Positions 7,704 through 13,993 of a stretch of DNA of 14,108 nt are shown here, one piece after another. Every line of letters starts with the position of its first letter. Position 1 is the stretch's first letter. Below the pieces are notes generated by a model, which saw only the letters and a list, made by a program, of their open reading frames with translations, did not search any database and had not been told where the DNA came from. The position numbers and the translations under genes are program-made. Origin of the DNA: Blastocatellia bacterium. Lineage in GTDB: Bacteria; Acidobacteriota; Blastocatellia; Chloracidobacteriales; JADJPF01. The stretch covers positions 1 through 14,108 of the forward strand of contig JADJPF010000005.1 of NCBI GenBank assembly GCA_016713405.1. Direction: 5' to 3'.

Positions 7704-8954
7704 CTACTGCTGATGTTGCCAGTTTTGTAACAACATTTTCATTAACTTTATCTCAGCATTTAGAGATATTTTTTTATCTAATTTATTGTTTTTATAATCG
7801 CCCGTTGGGAGTGCTAGATTTATTCCTAAGTTCTCCGCCTGCATAGCAATAGATTCAATTGCTACTGCATATTGATGGCTATTACGCTCTAGTTCTATTC
7901 GTTCACTGTCAACTAAACTACTAATATTAATAAGGTTTGAGCGCAATGGTTCTACAAATTCAATATCAGAAATTTTTAGTTTTTCTGCTGAAGCTGCTGC
8001 TCGTAATTCTAAAGCAATGTCATCAGGAACTAAACCTGCTAATAGAACTAGATTATAATGAAAGTCAAAACTATCTTTTTGTTTTGGCTCAACTCGTACT
8101 GGATCACAGTATTGCGTTGCTGCTACCAAAGCTTTAGCTATTTTGTGGACTAATTTAGCTTTAGCAGAATTAGCAGGATTAGCAGAGTTCGCCACTAGAA
8201 ACATCATTCATTTAGCATTGCTTACAACAAATTCAATTTCATTTAATTCTGTCTGTGTTGTTGCTACAACAGTTGTAGAGTTAGCTGATGTAGTTGGTTT
8301 AACATTATGTTCATTTGAATTAATTGAGCTATTTCTGTCAGCTAATTTATTCGTATTACTTAAATTACTGATATTGTTAAGCTTACTAATATTAGCAAGC
8401 TCATTTTCTTCTAAGTCTATCCAACTAATGTGTTTTATAGAACCATTTTGATAAACAGAAATACCAATGTGTTGTTGCTGAAAATTTAGTATTGCTAGAC
8501 TCAAAATTTGATGATGAGAGTAATTCCTTTGTAGTAGATAGCCTAGCTCAATATCTGTAGCATTAACACTAAATGGTTGTTTTAATCCTAGTGCCTGATG
8601 ATAGCCCAAAATATCAACAACATTATTTTTTGGTAAAGCTACTAGTACAGAATTACTTCCAAAGTTGAAGTAGTCGGCATTTTGATCATTGCAATTCGTC
8701 TCAGATCTGCATTCTCCATCAATAGTTAGATTGGTTAGTGGATTTACTACAAAACTAACTGAATATTGATTGCTAATAGAGTAAACTATTTTACTAATAG
8801 AGTATTTACTTAGTTTTTGCTTCAGATCAGGAATGTTTGAATATATTCCAACATGATCCAAAACCACCTGATTTGATCGTGTGTCTATATTAGCGATAGC
8901 TACCCGCCATTTATTTAGATCTAAATCTATTCCTAAAACGTGTTTCGTCAGCAT
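7704..8954 (-). pseudogene. pilM: PilM-like (GspL-like) actin-fold protein with an internal in-frame TGA
   Basis: PilM is an actin/FtsA-like cytoplasmic protein that binds the PilN N-terminus. The ATG at 8952-8954 has AGGAGA about 10 bases upstream. The first part (MLTKHVLGIDLDLNKWRVAI, then VSFVVNPLTNL and ISKIVYSISNQY) has the start of an actin-fold subdomain, but the nucleotide-binding glycines of canonical PilM are not obvious. Residues about 190-245 are an Asn/Ser-rich insert. A TGA at 8208-8210 stops the frame after 248 codons. The same frame resumes at once with ATG ATG and runs 167 codons: FHYNLVLLAGLVPDDIALEL, SDIEFVEPLRSNLINISSLV, YAVAIESIAMQAENLGINLA, matching a PilM C-terminal subdomain. 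It then stops at 7704. The total of 416 sense-equivalent codons is somewhat long because of the insert. The restart ATG has no clear Shine-Dalgarno, although split translation is possible. Confidence 0.72.
8208..8210 (-). other. In-frame TGA splitting the PilM-like gene
   Basis: Minus-strand reading is GCT AAA TGA ATG ATG TTT, all in one frame. It falls at the end of the Asn/Ser-rich insert, between the two halves of the actin-like fold. No selenocysteine-type hairpin was identified behind it, and elsewhere in the window TGA is used as an ordinary stop (for example istA, orfA). Confidence 0.8.
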
Positions 8955-8976
8955 TTTCTATTTCTCCTAACCGATT

Positions 8977-9296
8977 TTAGTTGTAAGATCGGTACACATA
9001 TTTTTGATTTTGTTTGGTATGTTTTTTATTGTCCGCAACATTGTTTTTTGTTTTCCCTGTTATAACAAATGTCGTGCCAGTAACTAACATACCAAAATAT
9101 TTTTTGCTGGTTGTAAGCCGACATTTGGTTGTGTTTCTGCTGCTAAGTTGTTGAAAAAATTAGATATTTTGCTAAAAATACCAGTCCTTTCCATATTCAA
9201 TTTTTCCCGTTCTCCTAATAATTGTTCAAGAGCAAGAATGAGCATGCCGGGAAGTTGAAATCTTTGCTTAACCTCTTTTACTTTCGTAATATTCAT
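8977..9296 (-). pseudogene. Small unidentified protein upstream of pilM, frameshifted
   Basis: The ATG at 9294-9296 is preceded by a purine-rich AGGAAGAAAGG about 10 bases away. The first frame gives 70 residues (MNITKVKEVKQRFQLPGMLI, then LGEREKLNMERTGIFSKIS and FNNLAAETQPNVGLQPAKN) and stops at 9084. One base over, in an A/T run near 9095-9105, the reading continues GMLVTGTTFVITGKTKNNVA and a Lys/Asn-rich tail to a TAA at 8977-8979, only 22 bases before the pilM ATG. That tight spacing suggests the two share a transcript. I recognise no family. No signal peptide; a weakly hydrophobic helix lies at about residues 15-27. Repaired length is about 105 residues. Confidence 0.5.
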
Positions 9297-9476
9297 AATT
9301 AATAACCTTTCTTCCTTTGTTGTTAAATTTTATTTCGTCTTTATTTTGTGTTATTTTGGGGAAAGAAAACGCATTCTAGTTAATTGATAAATAAGTGTTC
9401 TTCCCTAGGTATATTACTTGATCTCCCAATTGTTGACTAACCCAAAAATTTCTGCTCCATTTGTTTTGAAATATTA
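9297..9476. other. AT-rich spacer
   Basis: No convincing coding frame. It contains the Shine-Dalgarno of the gene at 8977-9296. Any promoter for the pilMNO group would most likely lie here or further upstream, but I cannot point to convincing -35/-10 boxes. Confidence 0.35.
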
Positions 9477-9853
9477 TTAATACCTGCTGTCAATTCTAAG
9501 ATGTGGTTTTCCTTTAACAGAATCTACGGAACTTATAACAATTTTTATTTCTTTGTAACTAGCTTTTATTACCGCAATGGAATGATCAACAATTGGAACA
9601 TCATCTTCACTTTTATAAGTGCGTTCAGATGCAAAATAGCTAGTTGGGGGGTTATTTGATTCAGGCGAAACGACTTGCCGTAACAAATATTCCAAATCCT
9701 CATAATTAAATTCTTCGCCAATCAGAAATTATAGAACTATCTGAAAAGTCCCTTGCTTATGAAGGCTCACTAATGTTGCAGCAAAACGAGGTTGTTTTGC
9801 TGCGATATCCTAATTAACTGTGGGTTAAATTTTGTTGCATAACGGGTACTCAT
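9477..9853 (-). pseudogene. Small unidentified soluble protein, probably three frame pieces
   Basis: The minus-strand ATG at 9851-9853 starts MSTRYATKFNPQLIRIS. One frame over follows AAKQPRFAATLVSLHKQGTF (about 9745-9805), and another shift leads to IGEEFNYEDLEYLLRQVVSP and a well-formed alpha/beta-looking end (VDHSIAVIKASYKEIKIVIS, then GKPHLRIDSRY) with a stop at 9477. Together that is about 125 residues, with no signal peptide or membrane helix. No family recognised. The start overlaps the 3' end of the secreted Cys-rich gene, suggesting co-transcription. Without frame repair only the last 72 codons (from a TTG at 9695) form an uninterrupted frame, so the joined model is inference. Confidence 0.45.
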
Positions 9854-10110
9854 TTTTGCTTGTTGGACGATTTCTTGAAATCCTTGCAACGAACATCCAG
9901 TTTTCAACCGTGCAACTAGAACCATCATTACCTATACTGCATAAGACTGCCACTTTTTGACGAGTCAATACAATCAAACCTTTTCGTAGTTTTGTTAATT
10001 TTACATCGTTTGCAAACAAATTGGGCTTCTGCATAATTAACTCCTGCAACTAAAATTACTAACATTAGTGCAAATACATTTAAGAATAATTTTGATTTTG
10101 ATTTGAACAT
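9825..10110 (-). pseudogene. Small secreted Cys-rich protein, frameshifted
   Basis: The ATG at 10108-10110 follows AAGGAG (rc of 10118-10123 region). The first 29 residues are a clear Sec signal peptide: MFKSKSKLFLNVFALMLVIL, then a likely cleavage after Ala-Glu-Ala. The mature part begins QFVCKRCKINKTTKRFDC. The frame stops at 9928; one base over, the Cys-bearing sequence goes on with CSIGNDGSSCTVENWMF to a TAA at 9825. The cysteine spacing (CxxC, then single Cys every 8-15 residues) suggests a disulfide-stabilised exported miniprotein. An alternative third frame ends in a TGA that overlaps the next ATG as ATGA (9850-9853), which would be a classic coupled arrangement if there is a second indel near 9905. 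Role unknown. Confidence 0.6.
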
Positions 10111-10123
10111 ATATTTTCTCCTT

Positions 10124-10289
10124 ATTTATTTAATTTGTTTTAATTTTTGAACAAAGTTTTTTAGTAATACCCCTAACAATTTATTGAAGCTAATATTGCA
10201 AAGACCATTACTAAGTTGTTTAATTTGTTAATGTTTAAACTAAATGTTTTGTTGGTTTAGTTTGTCATTGCACGACTAAATGTATGAAA
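10124..10289. other. Non-coding spacer, very AT-rich
   Basis: It separates the Asn-rich gene from the secreted Cys-rich gene. No frame of note. It is a candidate place for the promoter of the downstream small genes; no strong hairpin terminator was seen. Confidence 0.35.
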
Positions 10290-11220
10290 TTATGTGTAAT
10301 GGCTAACGTGATGGCTGTTAGTGACACTATTATTTGTTTTAATGCTATTATTACTATGGTCTATATTATTAACATTATTATTTTTGATATTATTTCTATT
10401 TGATTGCTTATTATTTCTAGTATTATTTCTTACTCCAATACGATTATCAGCTAAATTATACCAACGTGAAGCAGGTCTATTTTGGTATTGTTGTTTTAGT
10501 TCATTAGCGTATTCTTTTACTGGCTGTTGACTATGATTACTAATATCAGTAAATTCATTATTAGTACCATATAAATTAATTTGCTGTTGCCGGTTTTTGC
10601 TTTTGTCCTTGTTGTTCTTTTTTTAATATTTCTCTTTGCTCTGTATCCCATTTTTCTAGTTGTTCGCAAATTAATACAACATCTACATTTATTTTAGCTG
10701 CTATTTCTCTAAGCTCCCTTTGCATTTCATCTACATTTATACTCTCAATCTTACCTAGTTTAACTAATTCAGCAAAAAGACTAGGCAATTTTTCCATTTT
10801 TTTCTTTGTTTTCGCATATGTTGGCTGATATCGTCGCTCAACTGCATTTTCTAATGAATTTGGAAATAACTCGCTTACTGCTATTACTAATGTATCAATA
10901 GAAAACTCACCATCTAATTTTAAATCAATATAATCAATCGCTTCTGTATATCTATCTAATATATCTAGTATAATTAACACGGTGTCATTATTACCAGTTT
11001 CATCAAGTTCAAGTTTGAATCGAATTAGAGATATATTTAGTTTTTCTTGAATATTTTGTAGTAAATAAAATAGTTTTAGCAATTGCGCTTGTGTGACATG
11101 CTTTTTCTCTGCATCGGTTGAAAAGTCAGTTAACAATTGTTGAAGATCTGAAAGTCGTATATGTTTGAGTGCCTGAGTGTAGCTAAGTTCAATGAAAAAT
11201 GGACTTAGAGCAGCGAACAA
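10290..11220 (-). pseudogene. Unidentified helical protein with Asn-rich C-terminal tail, 5' end lost at the IS3 element, one frameshift
   Basis: The open frame begins only at a TTG (11218-11220) right after an in-frame TAA beside the IS3 end, so the native N-terminus is probably missing. The visible part is mostly charged helices: SYTQALKHIRLSDLQQLLTD, AQLLKLFYLLQNIQEKLNIS, IILDILDRYTEAIDYIDLKL, then REIAAKINVDVVLICEQLEK. The frame ends at 10576; one base over the protein continues QQQINLYGTNNEFTDISNHS, VKEYANELKQQYQNRPASRW and an Asn-rich tail to a TAA at 10290-10292. Repaired length is about 310 residues. No catalytic motif, membrane helix or known domain is recognised. It is the most upstream of the minus-strand genes leading to pilMNO. 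Confidence 0.6.
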
Positions 11221-11241
11221 AAGACAAAGTTAAAAGATAGC

Positions 11242-12227
11242 TTAAGCGTAAGCATTAAGCAGAAAATGAAACAGTTCTAAGTTTACGAGCAAGAGAAGTT
11301 TATCTCTACGCTGGGCAAAAATAGATTCAGCATTACCAAGCAATTTATCAAAAGGGAAATATAGCCAATAGCAGAGTGCAAACGCTCACAATTATAATGG
11401 TGGACATAAAGAGAAAGCAAACGACAGCCATCATCTAAAGAAAGAAGGCAGCTTTTTTGATTACACTCAGATTTTAGGGATCTATGATATCTCTCGATTT
11501 TTCCATTACTTTGAGGGTAATAAGGAGAAGTACGAACATGGGTCATTTCCATTATGTTGATAAACTCCTTAAAATCCCTAGCAATAAATTGAGGCCCATT
11601 ATCAGAAATAATCCTAGGAGAAGCTTTAGGGAAAAGCTCTTTAGCTTTTAGCAAGATTATTTCCAAATCAAGCTCAGTAATTTGCTCTTTAAGTTCCCAA
11701 TGAACAATATAGCGACTGTATCCATCTAAAACAGAACATAAGTAAAAAAACGTTGAACAAATTTTAATGTAAGCAATATCTACATGCCAGTGCTGGTGTG
11801 CAAAAGTTGGTTGTTCAAAACCAGTTCCTTTTTTACTTGCCTTTCTAGCCCAAACCCTTAATAAGTTACTAGCCTTCAGAACCCGATAAACTGAACTTGG
11901 GCTTACTGCTACTACATTTGCATCTATCATCATATAAGTTACTCTTCTGTATCCTTCTTTTTTATTTTCTAAATAAAATTTGATGATTGCTTTTTTCTCC
12001 CATTCTAATAACCATCCATCTTTTGGTTGTTTACTATTATTAGTATTTTCTTTTCCTACTCGTTTTTTCCAAATACTATACTTACTTTTTGTTATTCCTA
12101 TCCACAAAAGTAACTTGTTTAGGGGTATCTCTGCTTTCTCTGACCAGTAAGAAATAAAATTGATGATTTCATCTCTTAGTTTCCTACTTACCCACTTTTT
12201 TATCAGAGTACCCCAGTTCCTTTTTTT
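11242..12227 (-). pseudogene. IS3-family OrfB transposase domain (DDE), frameshifted near its end
   Basis: This is the integrase-like catalytic half of an IS3 transposase. It has no good start of its own; read in the -1 frame from the A7 run at 12221-12227 it is open: RNWGTLIKKWVSRKLRDEII, then YWSEKAEIPLNKLLLWIGIT, an HTH_21-like YRRVTYMMIDANVVAVSPSS, and the DDE core: HWHVDIAYIKI (Asp1), RIISDNGPQF (Asp2), SNGKIERYHRSLKSE (Glu, 35 residues after Asp2 as expected), HHYNCERLHSAIGY. The frame stops at 11283 after a divergent tail. Adding one base in the GGG at 11354-11356 restores FDKLLGNAESIFAQRRDKLL and a stop at 11242. All three catalytic residues are in one frame, so the protein might still be partly functional. 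Confidence 0.88.
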
Positions 12228-12529
12228 GCTTTTATCAATTCTTCCATTAACTCTGATACTACTTCATTTTTTCGTACTAATTTCTCTTCTAATAATTTTA
12301 TTTTTTCATCTTTTTCTTTTGCTTCTTTATTTTGTCCTACTCCATTTCCTCTTGTTCCAAATACCATTTCTCCTCTCTCAAAAAATTCTTGTTGCCATTT
12401 ATAAAATAACTTGGGTTGTAATCGATTTTCTTCACATACTTTTGATATTGCTACTTTTTCTATCAAATGTTTCCTTAGTATTGCTACTTTCTCTGTTGGA
12501 CTATATTTTCTTTTGGGTTTTCCTGACAT
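12203..12529 (-). CDS. IS3-family OrfA (DNA-binding half of the transposase)
   Basis: This is a 108-residue protein starting MSGKPKRKYSPTEKVAILRK, with a helix-turn-helix (KVAISKVCEENRLQPKLFYK, about residues 24-48) and a leucine-zipper-like coiled coil (DEKIKLLEEKLVRKNEVVSE, about 73-95). The ATG has a purine-rich AGAAAGGAAC upstream. It ends at a TGA at 12203-12205, just past the A7 slippery run used to reach orfB. Alone it would act as a regulator of transposition; fused to OrfB by -1 frameshifting it forms the transposase. It is intact over its whole length. Confidence 0.88.
   Translation of the reverse strand: MSGKPKRKYSPTEKVAILRKHLIEKVAISKVCEENRLQPKLFYKWQQEFFERGEMVFGTRGNGVGQNKEAKEKDEKIKLLEEKLVRKNEVVSELMEELIKAKKGTGVL
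12221..12227 (-). promoter_or_regulatory. A7 slippery site for programmed -1 frameshift between orfA and orfB
   Basis: On the minus strand orfA reads GCA AAA AAA GGA. Slipping back one base on the A7 run gives AGG AAC TGG and an uninterrupted path into orfB. A AAA AAA G is a standard frameshift heptamer in IS3 elements, and the orfA stop follows only 15 bases later. This frame change is therefore expected biology, unlike the others in the window. Confidence 0.75.
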
Positions 12530-12602
12530 GGTTGGTTCCTTTCTTGGTTGTTTTATTGTCCATGCCAGCCTTCTTAAAGTCCATTTTTACTTAAGCAATA
12601 CA

Positions 12603-12742
12603 AGCTGGGAATTATTAGATGCAATCAGGGCATATAGAAACGCTCGCAGACGGTCACTGATGTGAAAGGCTGGACCAAAGAATATTCACAATTAAGAAAT
12701 CGATGGTCAAGAATGTGTTTGCATTTTCATAATACTTGTTAA
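12603..12742 (+). pseudogene. Possible coding fragment cut by the IS3 right end, unidentified
   Basis: From the IS edge the plus strand reads SWELLDAIRAYRNARRRSL to a TGA at 12663-12665. One base over, it continues DVKGWTKEYSQLRNRWSRMC and stops at 12740-12742. The Trp/Arg-rich, motif-like texture looks more like protein than spacer, and the fragment starts exactly at the IS, so it may be the tail of an older gene. I do not recognise it. The minus strand is also partly open here, so strand is not certain. Confidence 0.35.
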
Positions 12743-12762
12743 TTTTTCCAAGATTCTGTTCT

Positions 12763-12809
12763 CTACTTATATAGTTGTAGTTTTTGAAAAGGAGTAAAAA
12801 TTTTCCAGG
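12763..12809 (+). repeat. Inverted repeat copy A flanking the XRE gene pair
   Basis: CTACTTATATAGTTGTAGTT is followed by an A-rich stretch, GAGT and AAAATTTTCCAGG. The reverse complement of 13583-13633 has the same order of motifs, with about 20 identical consecutive bases (ACTTATATAGTTGTAGTTTT). Together the copies bound about 870 bases. Confidence 0.7.
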
Positions 12810-12833
12810 TTACGTAAAAATCTGGAAAATTTT
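12797..12833. terminator. Perfect 12-bp hairpin, AT-rich, 13-base loop
   Basis: AAAATTTTCCAG (12797-12808) pairs exactly with CTGGAAAATTTT (12822-12833). It lies just downstream (minus strand) of the second XRE gene, so it could act as a terminator, though the stem is weak in G+C and it also forms the inner end of repeat copy A. Confidence 0.4.
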
Positions 12834-12959
12834 AGATTATGATAGGGCAGAATTTTTTTAGACAAGAAGTTAATCTATCATAGTATTGCAAAAGCAGCAG
12901 TTATAAATTTATAGAAGTAAATTTTACTCAATAAGCTAGGATGAGTGGCATAAATAACT

Positions 12960-13131
12960 TCATTTATTAAAAACAACTTTATATTCCATTATTAACTCAT
13001 GTATTTGTTTGCGGTGTTTTGTTTGTGGTTGCTGTTTACCATTTTCCCATCTTCCCCATGTATTATTATTGATACCAATCAGCGATGACATTTCTTTTAC
13101 TTAGTCCCAAGAGTTCCCGAAGTAATTGCAT
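12960..13131 (-). pseudogene. XRE/Cro-type helix-turn-helix protein, second of a pair, frameshifted
   Basis: This is a small DNA-binding protein related to its upstream neighbour. The ATG at 13129-13131 starts MQLLRELLGLSK; after a one- or two-base length error in an A run near 13097-13100 the helix-turn-helix continues EMSSLIGINNNTWGRWENGK, then HRKQIHELIMEYKVVFNK and a TGA at 12960-12962. It aligns with the neighbour's QKEMASFFGINLRTWQRWE block, so the pair arose by duplication or belongs to one regulatory module. About 57 residues once repaired. It starts 14 bases after the stop of the neighbour, so they are likely co-transcribed. No toxin gene is seen beside it. Confidence 0.65.
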
Positions 13132-13144
13132 TTATCTTTTATTT

Positions 13145-13327
13145 CTATTTGTTCAGATAATAAGATTGTTCTAATAGTTTTTTAGCACTTGGATGGATTT
13201 TAGAGTTACTTTGTTCCCATCTTTGCCATGTTCTTAAATTTATGCCAAAAAAACTAGCCATCTCTTTTTGGGTATAACCTGTTTTTTTTCTTATTTCTCT
13301 CAAGTTTAAAGTGTTGATACTGATCAT
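13145..13327 (-). CDS. XRE/Cro-type helix-turn-helix DNA-binding protein
   Basis: This is a compact transcription-factor-like protein of 60 residues from the ATG at 13325-13327 (an upstream TTG at 13333 would add two). The sequence MISINTLNLREIRKKTGYTQ leads into the classic XRE motif KEMASFFGINLRTWQRWEQS: helix 2 KEMASFFG, turn, recognition helix NLRTWQRWE, then SAKKLLEQSYYL. The whole protein is the DNA-binding fold, as in antitoxin or YiaG-like single-domain regulators. No strong Shine-Dalgarno is visible. It is intact, and with its frameshifted paralogue at 12960-13131 it occupies the centre of the segment between the inverted repeats. Autoregulation is plausible but unproven. Confidence 0.75.
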   Translation of the reverse strand: MISINTLNLREIRKKTGYTQKEMASFFGINLRTWQRWEQSNSKIHPSAKKLLEQSYYLNK

Positions 13328-13333
13328 GTACAA

Positions 13334-13993
13334 ACTATATTAAAAATATAAATAATTGTAAAACTAAGTCTATGCTAGAAAAATCAATAAAATAACGACA
13401 TTTTGTCTTCAACACACAACTGGGGATATTAGTATAAAAATACTATTAAAAACACACTGTTTTGGAAGTTTATTTATAAACATATAGTGTTTTGCTGGGT
13501 TAACAGCATTCAACTAGTAATAATTAAAAGGAATTTGTTTTTTATCATTTAAAATCTACACAAAAATACAATTAATACAATTCCTGGAAAAATTTGCACT
13601 CATTTTTTTTTAAAACTACAACTATATAAGTGGGACAATAATTGTGGCTTTGAAAAGTATCAAAATGAATCGATGAGTGGTTGTTAGGCAGTGGATTGAA
13701 CAGAGCACACGGGGCAGCATTCGAGGAAATATACCTACGAAAAAGCACAATATACGCAATTATGTGTTTTGGAGATGACCGGGGAAATACTTCTCTATCT
13801 GAGGAAATCGTTGACGTATGTTCACTCGGTACTTTGGGAACATCCTAAGGTTTCAAGAAACGTAAATATACGTAGCTTAGTTAAAGGTATAGCTAGAGAA
13901 ACTAACTTTAATGGAATTAAGAAATAATGCCACCGGAGAACACGTAAGAGAGGAATCTAGAATTAACAGAGACATCTCGGGGACTTTGAATAT
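13334..13993. other. Long stretch without an assignable gene
   Basis: 13334-13582 is very AT-rich and probably holds the promoter of the XRE pair; a small dyad AGTAT-AAAA-ATACT lies at 13431-13444 and another, TGCTG-loop-CAGCA, at 13493-13508. From about 13640 the base composition shifts to more G+C. There a plus-strand ATG frame (13775-13927, starting MTGEILLYLRKSLTYVHSVL), an ATG-less plus frame (about 13672-13849) and an ATG-less minus frame of about 90 codons (13572-13844) all overlap, and none has a convincing ribosome binding site. It may be a decayed gene or a structured RNA; I cannot decide. Confidence 0.4.
13583..13633 (-). repeat. Inverted repeat copy B flanking the XRE gene pair
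   Basis: Reverse-complement partner of 12763-12809. On the minus strand it reads CCACTTATATAGTTGTAGTT, an A-rich run, GAGTGC, then AAATTTTTCCAGG. The motifs keep order and spacing to within a few bases, with differences mainly in the A run. Confidence 0.7.

Larger units (their letters stand above)
11245..12604 (-). mobile_element. IS3-family insertion sequence
   Basis: Two overlapping reading frames (orfA, orfB) on the minus strand lie between imperfect inverted ends: TTAAGCAGAAAATGAAACAG near 11255 and, in reverse complement, TTAAGTAAAAATGGACTTTA ending near 12594. Length is about 1.36 kb, typical for the family. Exact termini and the short target duplication could not be fixed by eye. It appears to have removed or displaced the start of the gene at 10290-11220. 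Confidence 0.85.

Noticed and set aside
8143..8451. Plus-strand 102-codon hydrophobic frame
   Set aside because: Antisense to the PilM-like gene across its Asn-rich insert; Leu/Ile-rich only because the sense strand is AAT-rich.
338..8954. Alternative genetic code (TGA or TAG read as amino acids)
   Set aside because: Both TAG and TGA interrupt genes, both also serve as proper ends, and one-base indels are far more common than in-frame stops, so recoding would not explain the pattern.
10321..10530. Plus-strand Leu-rich 69-codon frame
   Set aside because: Antisense to the Asn-rich tail of the gene at 10290-11220.
12160..12594. 144-codon plus-strand frame that looks like a polytopic membrane protein
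   Set aside because: Exact complement of IS3 orfA, which has a good start, helix-turn-helix and leucine zipper.
13572..13844. ATG-less minus-strand frame of about 90 codons
   Set aside because: No start codon with a ribosome site, overlaps repeat copy B, and opposite-strand frames are equally open; kept only as part of the unassigned region.
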